Made by a program: the position numbers and the translations under genes. From assembly GCA_009746045.1 (NCBI GenBank), contig RPFO01001885.1, forward strand, positions 33,501 to 97,500: DNA of 64,000 bases. Direction: 5' to 3'. Every line of letters begins with the position of its first letter. The stretch's first letter is position 1. Under the pieces are notes generated by a model. That model was given only the letters and a program-made list of their open reading frames with translations, searched no databases and was not told where the DNA came from. Source of the stretch: Mesostigma viride. Lineage: Eukaryota; Streptophyta; Mesostigmatophyceae; Mesostigmatales; Mesostigmataceae. Shown here in pieces: positions 32,454-42,990 of the stretch.

Positions 32454-32811
32454 TTCCAACCCAGCTACCTCGTGCCTGGTTAAGCTATCCCCAGGTTGTG
32501 AAGTGGGCCTGGCTTCACTGAGGGTGGAAAGTTAGGTTAAATAGTGCCGGAACCTTTTGCCCACTGAGGCAAATCGGTCCGTCACACTATTTTGCCCGGA
32601 ATAACCACTTCCGAGAACCCAAGTTAATTCGGCCGAATTAACTTGGGTGCTCGGAAGTGGTTATTCCGGGCAAAATAGTGTGACGGACCGATTTGCCTCA
32701 GTGGGCAAAAGCCGAATTAACTTGGGTGCTCGGAAGTGGTTATTCCGGGCAAAATAGTGTGACGGACCGATTTGCCTCAGTGGGCAAAAGGTTCCGGCAC
32801 TATTTAACCTA

Positions 32812-32938
32812 ACTAAAACCTGGCCTCGTGGAGGGTGGGTTGAATATGAGACATCCGCCTAGGCCACTGAGCACGCACCACTAAATGCGCCGGAGCTGTC
32901 CGGATTCGAACCCCTGACCTCCAAGGTGCACAGGTTTT
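32812..32938 (-). other. tRNA-like segment in the foldback element
   Basis: This segment and its inverted copy at 34345-34468 contain GGTTCGAATCC on one strand, an exact RNA polymerase III B-box match. No good A box or cloverleaf is evident, so I do not call a tRNA. It may be a SINE-like remnant. Confidence 0.3.
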
Positions 32939-33042
32939 AGTTAGGTTAAATAGTGCCGGAACCTTTTGCCCACTGAGGCAAATCGGTCCGGAACACTATT
33001 TTGCCCGGAATAACCACTTCCGAGCACCCAAGTTAATTCGGC

Positions 33043-34290
33043 CGATGAGGGGTCCACCACTTCGGTGCGCACTCAGCACGGCATAACCCCGCCCTGCCCA
33101 CTGCAGACCGGCGTCTGGCAGGGTTGCGTCCTGTCGCCGTACCTGTTTATTATTGTAGTGGATTATGTTATGCGCCAGGCACGTGCTCGCTTTGCTAGCA
33201 TTGCAGGCCGTGCCCCTGGCCTAGCGATCACGAACGAGCTTGGGGAAGGGGGGCCGACTAACAAGCAGAATTTACTAGCTGACCTCATTTATGCCGACGA
33301 CATCACGCTCATCGAGAAGCCGGAGTCTGCCCAACTTTGGCTGGACTGCCTGGCGCTCGAGGCTCGGGCGGTTGGTCTAGAAATCAGCCCCAAAACGGAG
33401 GCCCTGGCCCTCGGCATGGCAGGGCCCCCACCCACACTCCGCCTCTTAGACGATGCCGAGGTCAACTACCCTACTTCAGGCCGCTTCAAGCTGCTCGGCA
33501 GTTGGCTTCCTGACTGCGAGGACGACATGACGACACGGATCGGCATGGCGTGGGCGCACCTCCATGACCACCGCCGCTGGTGGAGCAACCCCGCCCTACC
33601 CCGGATCGTCAAGCGTGACCTCTTCAAGGTCGTCATTCTGACGATCCTGACCTACGGCGCCGAGACGTGGACACTGATGCAGGAGCTGGAGCAACGACTC
33701 GACGGCGCCGTCACCAAGATGCTGCGCAAGGCCCTTAACATCCCCTTTGGTTTGCACGTTAGTAATGAGGATTTGTACGCTGATTTGCCCTATGTTTCCC
33801 ACATTATTAGGCACAGGCGCCTGGGCCTAGCCGGGCACCTGGCCCGCACAGATCAGGTAGATACATCAGATAGACTAGCTGGCACCAAGCCCGCCCAGCC
33901 TGGGCGATATGTCCTCACCTGGCGTGCCCCCGGCCGCGCGCGGCAGGGCCGCCACCCGTGGACTTTTCGTGATAGACTCGGCATGGACATGTGCTACACT
34001 AGACGTGACGGGCTCACCCCCGGGCAGCCTCCTGGTTTGTCTGTAATATGGAGGCAGATGGTGCGCAAGGATAGATGGCAAGTAGTGATGAAGGAGACCA
34101 CCCCCAAGCCTGTGGGGGCTCCGCGTGTGACCAAGTATGGCATTCATAGCGATTCGGGCCGCGGTGCCCACACCCCTGTAACTAGGACCTAGATAGCTTA
34201 TACCATCCATTCCATCCCATGTTCCCCTCCCACTGAGGACTTATGCTCACGTGACGCAGTCACGTGTCTATTAATTAATTAATTAATAGT
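33043..34290 (+). mobile_element. RTE-type LINE, 5'-truncated
   Basis: Begins inside the RT domain, runs through the RT C-terminus and a short 3' UTR to the stem-loop CACGTGACGCAGTCACGTG and a (TTAA)n tail at 34273-34289. It replaced about 40 bp of the foldback centre and I see no target duplication. Confidence 0.8.
33065..34192 (+). CDS. RTE-clade reverse transcriptase, C-terminal part
   Basis: RT motifs are GVWQGCVLSPYLF (residues 16-28), the catalytic LIYADDITL (YADD at 76-79), and a post-RT region typical of the RTE group: ILTYGAETWTLMQELEQRLD, then a LYADLPYVS stretch and RRLGLAGHLAR. The endonuclease and N-terminal RT are absent through 5' truncation; coding phase continues upstream to about 33043. 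The frame is otherwise unbroken to its stop, so this copy looks younger than its surroundings. An intact relative could supply reverse transcriptase to the ORF1-only family. Confidence 0.9.
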   Translation: MRTQHGITPPCPLQTGVWQGCVLSPYLFIIVVDYVMRQARARFASIAGRAPGLAITNELGEGGPTNKQNLLADLIYADDITLIEKPESAQLWLDCLALEARAVGLEISPKTEALALGMAGPPPTLRLLDDAEVNYPTSGRFKLLGSWLPDCEDDMTTRIGMAWAHLHDHRRWWSNPALPRIVKRDLFKVVILTILTYGAETWTLMQELEQRLDGAVTKMLRKALNIPFGLHVSNEDLYADLPYVSHIIRHRRLGLAGHLARTDQVDTSDRLAGTKPAQPGRYVLTWRAPGRARQGRHPWTFRDRLGMDMCYTRRDGLTPGQPPGLSVIWRQMVRKDRWQVVMKETTPKPVGAPRVTKYGIHSDSGRGAHTPVTRT

Positions 34291-34667
34291 GTTCCGGACC
34301 GATTTGCCTCAGTGGGCAAAAGGTTCCGGCACTATTTAACCTAACTAAAACCTGTGCACCTTGGAGGTCAGGGGTTCGAATCCAGACAGCTCCGGCGCAT
34401 TTAGTGGTGCGTGCTCAGTGGCCTAGGCGGATGTCTCATATTCAACCCACCCTCCACGAGGCCAGGTTTTAGTTAGGTTAAATAGTGCCGGAACCTTTTG
34501 CCCACTGAGGCAAATCGGTCCGTCACACTATTTTGCCCGGAATAACCAAGTTAATTCGGCCGAATTAACTTGGGTGCTCGGAAGTGGTTATTCCGGGCAA
34601 AATAGTGTGACGGACCGATTTGCCTCAGTGGGCAAAAGGTTCCGGCACTATTTAACCTAACTTGGAA

Positions 34668-35572
34668 GGGTTCACAGAGGGTGCTGTGGTGCTGTCAACA
34701 GCAGTAATTGGTGGCTCATGGCTACTGCTGGGCATGCTGGAGTTGCCAGATAGAAGTAGTGAGTCCATGCTTAAAGACTCTTCCCCAGGCACGTCTGCCA
34801 TGGGAGAATAATACTTCTTAATTCTATGACAGCTCACCCTGTGACGCTTCCCATTGATATTGTGCTTGACCTCCACGGTCTTGCTGTTTTTGGTAAATCC
34901 ACGGATGGTAACTGGACCTAGCCAAGTTCCAACCTTACCAAAGCTGTTTTCCTTGTAATAGAGGACTTGATCACCTTTTTGGAATACTGGCCTGCCGGGA
35001 TGGGTTTTATCTTTTTCTGCCAGTTTTGCTAAGGTTTGTGCACGTGCAGTGTTGTACAGTGCTATCACCTCTGGGGGATAATATACACCTGCCTGCAGTC
35101 CTGCTGGGATTACCTCACCCCACTTGGCATGCAGGACAAGTCTCATGTTTAGGGTTGTGCACATTTCATGACACCAGAGTGCCCTGTCACAATAGACCCC
35201 TGAAGTTGCATCCTTGGAGGGATTTTTGGCTAGTAGGGTTTTGACAGATCTGATGGTTCTTTCAATGACCCCCTGACCCTCATGACCCTCATGACCCTCA
35301 TGACCCTCATGACCCTCATGACCCTCCAGCCCAGCAATCTCTATTGCTTCACACCCTTCCAAGTCAGTCAGACAAGAAAATTGTTGATCAAGCAAAATTC
35401 TGTCAACTGGGTAGAATCTGGGTAAAGCAATCATGAGTGCAACACGTAGCTGCCCTGCAGACATGCCAGGTAGCCGGGTTCCATTACTGTGAACCTGGAC
35501 CATGAATCTTTTAGGATCAAGTAGGGTTGAACATCTTTGTTGATGTGCATCACATCCCCGGCCCACTATCAT
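34668..35572 (-). CDS. integrase core and C-terminus of the copia-like element
   Basis: The catalytic pair appears as ILLDQQF (aspartate) and GVIERTIRSVK (glutamate). Between them a 9-bp unit is repeated five times (35276-35330), giving tandem GHE residues. Downstream is a basic C-terminal domain, FQKGDQVLYYKENSFGKVG, GPVTIRGF and CHRIKKYY, more like the IN C-termini of gypsy or retroviral elements than of copia. The last three residues before the stop are from the foldback insertion. With the insertion removed, the frame passes N-P-S-T-L-S-E-A directly into the protease-like block. Confidence 0.72.
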
Positions 35573-35654
35573 GCCTCTAGTGGTGGAAGGAGTTGCAATA
35601 TGCCATTTTTGAGGTTTGGGGCTGTGAAACTGACATTCTTGACAGTGTTGTTGT

Positions 35655-35936
35655 CTAGCCAGTTTTACTGCATTCCTGAGTCAGTTTTCCCATGCTACTA
35701 CCCCCCAGCCGTCTGGCCAGTTCCTCAGCCACTGTTTCATGACCCATGGCTAGGTGCAGCTGATGAGCAAGCTCCTTGATATCTATGGAGTTGTCAACAG
35801 TAGGGGGTAGTGCTTTTATGTAGGGTTCCAGTACAGGGTGTTGGGAGGACAGTAAGGTTGCTGCCTCAAAATCAATTATGCCCTGGCTGCCATCCCCAAT
35901 GGTAATGAGATCATCATCCTCAGAGTAAGCAAGGTG
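35655..35936 (-). CDS. integrase zinc-binding region of the copia-like element
   Basis: HQLHLAMGHETVAEELARRL supplies the two histidines of an HHCC domain. The two cysteines (HCQECQFHSP) follow in another frame after a one-base shift near 35680. Upstream of CACTA, the joined sequence reads REFS-HLAYSEDDD in frame. Only about 90 residues separate the gag zinc knuckles from this HHCC motif, which leaves no room for a protease in the usual copia place. Confidence 0.65.
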   Translation of the reverse strand, partial: HLAYSEDDDLITIGDGSQGIIDFEAATLLSSQHPVLEPYIKALPPTVDNSIDIKELAHQLHLAMGHETVAEELARRLGGSSMGKLTQECSKTG

Positions 35937-36565
35937 CACTAGGAAGTCGGAAAAAATTCGTCCTGAGATTTCTTGAGATTGTCCTGAGTTTTTTTTTTAG
36001 AAATCCTGAGAAATCCTGAGATATCTTGAGATTGTCTTGAGATTTTTCTTAATTTTTCCTGAGATAGTCCTGATTTTTCCTGATTTTTTTCGTCTTCACA
36101 AAATCTGGTAAGTGCACACCTCGGGTCCTGAGATTTCTGGTGAAAAACTCAGGTCTTGAGATTTTGACTTTGTAGTGAAAATCTCAGGACAAAATCTCAG
36201 GACAATCTCAGGACAATCTCAGGACAAAATCTCAGGACAATCTCAGGACAAAAAAACGAGTAGAATCTCAAGAAAATCTCAGGACAAAAAAACGAGTAGA
36301 ATCTCAAGAAAATCAAGAACATGCACAGGCGAATTCTCCAGCCATTCTGGGACAAAAAAATGGTGTTATCAGGGACCGTCAGAAATACGACAATGCAAGA
36401 TGATTACAACAGGGGCACGACTCACAATCAGTGCATTTATTACATTGATAAATATTCTTTTAAAAAATCTTTTATTCATAGGCAAAAAATAAATCACAAC
36501 AAAAAGAGGATTGTTTCTTCATCGTTTGGCAGATCTTGTAGATCATTTGGTTCTTCATTTACTCT

Positions 36566-37433
36566 TTACCGAATCCACCTTCGTCCACCACCTCCACGCC
36601 GCCCTCTCACAGCACGTGACGCCCATTGCTGCAGATGTGGCGGCACTTGGCGGCACGCTGGCTGCTGAGCTCCCCACCATCCCCACCGCCACCGCCGCCC
36701 TCCTCGCCTCCACCCCTCCCCCTCCCTCCGCCTCCACCGACTCCATCACCGCCCAGCTCCGCGACATCGACCAGCGTCTTAAGGACAACGCCATTGCTAT
36801 CGAGGTTCTGCAGAACACCGCAGGCCTCACCGCCCAGGCGGTGAAGGACATTGCCGCCAAGCCAGCCCCGGCTGGCCTGGCCGGCGATGCTCCTCCCATC
36901 ACCACCTGGGCGGACATGCTTAAGCAACACACCACCTCCACCACCTCCGCCGTCGCAGCCCAGCTTCAACGGCAGACGCTTGACCTCCGCGAGGAGGCCG
37001 AGCTCGCCAAGCGCAGCCTCAACGTCATTGTCAAGAATCTCAAGATGGAGGAAGGTGAGAATTCCGAGAAGCTTGCGCGTGCTTTTGAGAGAGAAATCCT
37101 TGATCGCATGGGCCTTACTGGTGAGATCGAGCTGGCCGCCCACCGCCTTCCCCGCGCGCGGGGTAAGGCAGGGCCGCCCCCGCTCCTTCTCACCTTTAAG
37201 ACCCCGGCGGACAAGATTTCTTTTCTCAGACGCCGCAAGCGGCTCGAGAAGACTCTCTTCACCCTTGATGACGACTTGACCCTGGCGCAGCAACAACGGC
37301 GACGGGAGCTATGGCCGACCTACCTCCAGCTCCGGCAGACCAAGGCGGGGCAGCCGGTGTACTGGAAGGGGGCGGCCATCTACGTCGGCCACAAGCCCTG
37401 GCAGGCGACCCCCGCGGCCCCAGCGACTCCAGA
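36566..37433 (+). pseudogene. L1-like ORF1 protein (LINE C), 5'-truncated
   Basis: Very similar to residues about 185-460 of the intact ORF1 at 53277. Coiled-coil region around AQLRDIDQRLKDNAIAIEVL, RNA-binding core around SLNVIVKNLKMEEGE and HRLPRARGKAGPPPLLLTF, C-terminal domain TLDDDLTLAQQQRRRELWPT and VYWKGAAIYVGHKPW. The start is lost by truncation and the end is cut by the TIR element at 37434. The frame itself is unbroken, so insertion was recent relative to LINE A. Confidence 0.88.
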
Positions 37434-37579
37434 CACATCATTCCAAAAAGCCATTTTTCCACCCTGAAAATTATTCTAGGATAGGCTAATGATTAGTTTG
37501 GCCTCAAATTTGGCACCAAGGTGCCTAATCAGATATCTTATGGTGGCATGTGGTCAAATAATTTTTTGGGAGTCGGCAG

Positions 37580-38345
37580 CATGGTAACATGGTGACATTT
37601 GCTAGCATAAAAATACCGAATTTTCAGCACTTTCTGGCATGTATGCGTATATAATGACATCAAATGAACTCAGTTGGGCCTGGAACTTTGCACATGTTAT
37701 AAACACATCCCATGCAGCATGCCCACAAAGTTTCAGGCTGGTTGGATCACAAAATGGTGACAGATGCTAGCATAAATACCCCCAAAATGCAGTTTTTCAG
37801 GGTTTTCCAAGGGTTTCATCACACATATGCATATATAATGACACCAAATGAACTCAGTTGGGCGTGGAACTTTGCATATGTTCTAAACACATCCCATGCA
37901 GCATGCCCACAAAGTTTCAGGCTGGTTGGATGACAAATTGGTGACAGATGCTAGCATAAACACCACAAAAATGCAGTTTTTCAGGGTTTTCCAAGGGTTT
38001 CATCACACATTTGCATATATAATGACATCAAATGAACTCAGTTGGACCTGGGACTTGGCACATGTTCGAAACACATCCCATGCAGCCTGCCCACAAAGCT
38101 TCAGGCTGGTTGGATGACAAACTGGTGACAAATGCTAGCATAAATACCACAAAAATGCAGTTTTTCATGGTTTTCAAGGGTTTCATCACACATGTGCATA
38201 TATAATGACATCAAATGAACTCAGTTGGACCTGGAACTTGGCACATGTTCGAAACACATCCCATGCAGCCTGCCCACAAAGCTTCAGGCTGGTTGGATAA
38301 CAAATTGGTGACAGATGCTAGCATAAATACCACAGAAAAAGCAGC
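37580..38345 (+). repeat. satellite array, 184-bp monomer
   Basis: GTGACAGATGCTAGCATAAA recurs with starts at 37592, 37757, 37941, 38125 and 38308 (periods 165, 184, 184, 183). Each unit holds ATATAATGACATCAAATGAAC, CACATCCCATGCAGC and CACAAAGTTTCAGGCTGG. Related by a core to the 173-bp satellite at 16691-17500. Apparent ORFs here are period artefacts. Confidence 0.93.
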
Positions 38346-38901
38346 TTTCTATGTTCTTCCAAGGGTTTCATGGCAATCATTCCACCTTGGTGTACAGAAG
38401 GTTCCAAACAACACATCATTACATTATGCATCATATTTACAATGCAGGAAGGCATACTTGGGGGCACATGCCTATAGTACAATGCATTAATAACAAAGCT
38501 CTAGCCAGCTAGCTAGCTATATAGTGGCTAATGCCACACCCGGGGGCACGTTCTCACGGCCCTGCATCCTTTTCCTTTTCTTCTTCTCTGCATCTGACAG
38601 GGGCCTGCCCCCCATCTTCTCATCCACCAGCCTGGTGAGCACCCTGACGTTGGTGACTTGCGTCAGCTACCCTACCCCCATGGCACGCTTGGCCTTACGC
38701 TTGGTGAAGGTGGAGGGGACCGTGGGTGCGACAGTTGGTCTGGGTTTTCATCACCCCCTTCCTCCAGTGCATGCGTGTGCTCCAACGCCTAAGCAGAGAA
38801 GCACACACACACACATACACACACACACGTCGATCCCTTACCCACCCACACACACACACACACACGTACACATGTATCCACCCACCCATGCATACACGTA
38901 A

Positions 38902-39084
<183 letters not shown>

Positions 39085-39089
39085 GTCAT

Positions 39090-39918
39090 ACCCTCCCTCC
39101 CTCCCTCCCTCCCTCCCTCCCTCCCTCCCTCCCTCCCTCCTCCCTCCCTCCCTCCCTCCCTCCCTCCCTCCCCCTCCCTCCCTCCTCCCTCCCTCCCTCC
39201 CTCCCTCCCTCCCTCCCTCCTCCTCCCTCCCTCCCTCCTCCCTCCCTCCCTCCCTCCCTCCCTCCTCCCTCCCTCCCTCCCTCCCTCCCTCCCTCCCTCC
39301 CTCCCTCCCTCCCTCCCTCCCTCCCCCTCCCTCCCTCCCTCCCTCCCTCCCTCCCTCCTCCTCCCTCCCTCCCTCCCTCCTCCCTCCCTCCCTCCCTCCC
39401 TCCTCCCTCCCTCCCTCCCTCCCTCCCTCCCTCCCTCCCTCCCCCTCCCTCCCTCCCTCCCTCCTCCCTCCCTCCCTCCCTCCCTCCTCCTCCCTCCCTC
39501 CCTCCCTCCCTCCCTCCCTCCTCCCTCCCTCCCTCCTCCCTCCCTCCCTCCCTCCCTCCCTCCCTCCCTCCCTCCTCCCTCCTCCCTCCCTCCCTCCCTC
39601 CCTCCCTCCCTCCCTCCCTCCCTCCTCCCTCCCTCCCTCCCTCCCTCCCTCCTCCCTCCCTCCCTCCCTCCCTCCCTCCCTCCCTCCCTCCTCTCCTCCC
39701 TCCTCCCTCCCTCCCTCCCTCCCTCCCTCCCTCCCTCCCTCCCCCTCCCTCCCTCCCTCCCCCTCCTCCCTCCCTCCCTCCCTCCTCCCTCCCTCCTCCT
39801 CCCTCCCTCCCTCCCTCCCTCCCTCCCTCCCTCCCTCCCTCCCTCCCTCCCTCCCTCCCCCTCCCTCCCTCCCTCCTCCCTCCCTCCCTCCCTCCCTCCC
39901 TCCCTCCCCCTCCCTCAT
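39090..39918 (+). repeat. (CTCC)n microsatellite, about 830 bp
   Basis: CTCC tetramers with frequent CTC or CCCC slips. All frames on both strands are open by composition and are not genes. Confidence 0.98.
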
Positions 39919-40923
39919 TCATACACCCGTTCATTCATGCATGCAGCCGCTCATCATTAACACGCCTCCGTTGGGAAACTCACGGGGTATGAACTATGAA
40001 ACGGGCGGTAAGAAAGGAAGAAGGAGCCGCCTCCCCAACATGCCGCCCGGCAAAGGCAGCGATGGGCCGTCCAGGAGGGAAACACTGCGCTTTCCCTTGT
40101 ACGCCGGGGTGCGCAGGCGACGTGCGGGCACTGTCGCGTGTAAATTTGCCTGCCCGCCCCAGTCCTTCTCGGAACGCCTCCCCAGAGCATGCCGTCATGG
40201 TAAGAGCTCTTTTCGCCCGTCGCCGGAAGCTTAAACAACAAGAATACGCCGGTTAATGACCAGAAAATGGGGGGTTGTCGACGTTATAAACCAGTAGCTG
40301 TGGTTTTTCCCGCACCCCGAGCACACTCCGGACGGGGCCAGCAAGCCCCGCCCGCAGGATAAACACCGGGCGATGTTGCTGCGCCCAAGGTAAGTCATAT
40401 AGCTGCAAGAAAAGACGTAAAAGCGATTAAAAGCACGACATGCAGTGTTGCCCCTGTCAGCGCTCCTATAATTCTCACTTTTTCGCGGAAGGGGCGTAAA
40501 AATCGGAAACGCAAAATTAAGGGAAATCCATCGCTGGGTTTCTTTGAAATGATGTTAGGAACTGGTAGAATGTGTCCATAACCAACGAGAGCATGTTTTT
40601 CCTGTCTGTGTTTTACCTTGCACACACACGGGTCGGGCCGGTTGGTGTGCAAAACGCCCGCCTGCTGCCCACGTGCCCTCGCTGCAGAAAAAAAAGAAAC
40701 TGTTTTTCAGGTTTTTTAATGTACGATCATTTTCCTTATGTAATTGCCGTCCGAACAAGCGAAATAACGTCCAAAATGGTTGCGTAATCAGCTCGCAATA
40801 AATTTTCGCGTCACCATAGCCGTGCACACCGAATTTCAGTCAACATTGCACGGCACACCGAATTTCGTCAAATTTCGCGCGGGAATTACCGGGGTGCGCA
40901 AGGCGCGGCGTCGGACTGATGTG
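39919..40923. other. right part of the TIR element, no gene
   Basis: Short frames only. A TTTCGGTGTGC-like phrase occurs twice near 40830-40865 (CACACCGAATTTC). Confidence 0.5.
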
Positions 40924-41689
40924 GACGCCCCAGCTTAGGGGAATACAGCAGTAGTAGTAGAATAGATAGACCGTGGCCATGTACATGTACGCCTCCTAGA
41001 GGCCCTATTCCAGCTAAGCCACGCGCTTTATGTAATCATGTACGTGTGTGCCTATGATGAGCCACACTCCAGACGATGCCTAGTTTTATTTAGTAATGCT
41101 GTGCCCATGCAGAGAGCTGCTCTCTGCTGAGATGCCACGCTCTAGTTTTTGTATAGCCATGATGATCTTCCCCCTCACAGGCATGCTCCCCCCTTACCCG
41201 GGCATAGCGTGATAGACCATGAGGGTGCGGGTGCCCTGGTGCACCTAGAGCAGGGGTAGCTTACATTCCCACCCTTGCATGAAGTAGCCTAGAATGTATT
41301 AAAAGCCATATGCCCCTTCTCAGGGCTATGTGCTACATCTACTCCCAACGGAGTGATGTTGATAATTAATTAATTAATTAATTCATTTACTCTGCCAAAC
41401 TGTGCTTCGTTGCACATTTACCTGCACGCATAAACCAGGAAGGGGGAAAAACAGCATTAAACAGGACCATGATTAGAAACGCTGGGCTGCAGCATGTGCA
41501 CATGTACACCTAACCAGACCAAAGGCATAGCAAACAACATCATGCTCGGCATAAAAAAAGATACTTCTGACTGGTACAAAACATTGAAAGGGTGACTTAA
41601 GTGAAAGCCTAGCACCGCCATTATTGAGATGTGCAAGACCAAGAAACCACAACATTGCATATGACCGATGCATTGAAAAAGGGAAAACA

Positions 41690-42320
41690 CGTTTACTAAC
41701 TGTGAAGCTCCAGGGTAACTAGACTAAATTTCTTCAGGGCAAGGGACTAATTGAATTCAGCAAGCAAGCGTACATGCGCGCAAGGACGAGAGTGGCTAAA
41801 TAAGGAAGCAAGGGCCTAACAAAGGAAGCAAGGGACTTATTAGATTCAGCAAGCAAGCAATTGCAAGCATGCAAGGAAGAGGGGCTAACAAAGGAAGCGA
41901 GGGCCTAACAAAGGAATCAGGGGACTGATTCCATTCAGCAAGTGGTCAAGCATGCAGGGAAGGAACGGCCTAACCAAGTAGGCAAGGTCATATCAAAGGA
42001 AGCAAGGCATTAATTAAATTCAGCAAGCATGCGAGGAAGAGTGGCTTACAAAGGAAGCATGGGACTAAGAAAGGAAGCAAGGGACTAATTACATTCAGGA
42101 AGCACGCATGCAAGGAAGCAAGGGAATAAAGCAAGGAACTAATCAAATTCAGCAAGCGGCTAAACAACCAAGCAAGGGCCTAATCAAGGAAGAAAGCAAC
42201 CACGCAAAGAAGCAAGCAAGCATGCAAAGACGGAAACAAGCATGCAAGGAAGCAAGGGGTTTATCGAACTCAGCAAGCAAGCATGCAAGGAAGCAAGGAG
42301 CAAGTGAGGGACCAAGGGAC
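41690..42320 (+). repeat. GGAAGCAAGGG degenerate minisatellite (outer CACTA)
   Basis: AAGGAAGCAAGGGACTAATT-type units repeat irregularly; the same array is at 43870-44500 in the inner CACTA, so it is an internal part of the transposon. Confidence 0.85.
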
Positions 42321-42990
42321 TAATCAACTTTATGACACTTACCACGCAGAAGGGACAACCTCATGACCGCGGAGAAGATAACATTCCGTCCCTCCTGTTG
42401 CGATTGCAAAGGGGAGAAAGAATAGTAGTGATGTAAGGAATGAATTCCAGTGCAAAATTAGGAAAATACCTTCAATAACAAAGCTAGTAAGTAGGCAAGG
42501 TAATCAAAAAGTAGGTAGCAAACTGATGACAACATGCACATACTCACGCATGGACCAACCAAGTTAGTATCTAATCTACTATGTGGCTTATGAGGAAGCA
42601 CCATGAAACATTTGACCTTACTGGCTTCATCAGAACACGTCTAGATGCTTTTCCTTTGCAAAGATAGTCGCAATTGACGCTTGGGGCTTGCATGGGATTC
42701 AGGTCTGCATGGACGTGCTTTGACAACAAACGGGCATGTACGCACAAAAATGCCCAAGGACGGTACTTCATGATGGTCATCACTACAATACGGTTCGTAG
42801 GAGACGCGAAATGAGTGAGAATGTTACCCGAGCGGTAACGAGGATTCGCACCGTTGATTTTAACATATGTTTCTTTTTTTGCGCCATTTGGCGAGCATCG
42901 ACTGGAGCCTGAACCTAGCGGGGGGAATCGTGCGGGGGAATCTTGCGGGGAAAAATTCCGAACGTGAATTTAGCGAAGTCCTACTACATT

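Larger units (their letters stand above)
32530..34662. mobile_element. foldback/TIR composite with an RTE LINE in its centre
   Basis: Ends AGTTAGGTTAAATAGTGCC and its reverse complement are flanked by TGGAA (32525-32529 and 34663-34667). The left terminal block is FB1 (a palindrome with part duplicated, 32530-32811) then a tRNA-like segment (32812-32938) then half of another palindrome (32939-33042). The right block mirrors it: 34291-34344, 34345-34468 and 34469-34662. The element is therefore a palindrome of palindromes whose centre now holds RTE sequence. Confidence 0.8.

Noticed and set aside
34345..34468. tRNA gene
   Set aside because: B box is perfect but no cloverleaf or A box is found; kept only as a tRNA-like segment.
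37712..38490. Overlapping ORFs beginning MQHAHKVSGWLD and similar
   Set aside because: They repeat with the 184-bp satellite, whose period is not a multiple of three, so they are artefacts.
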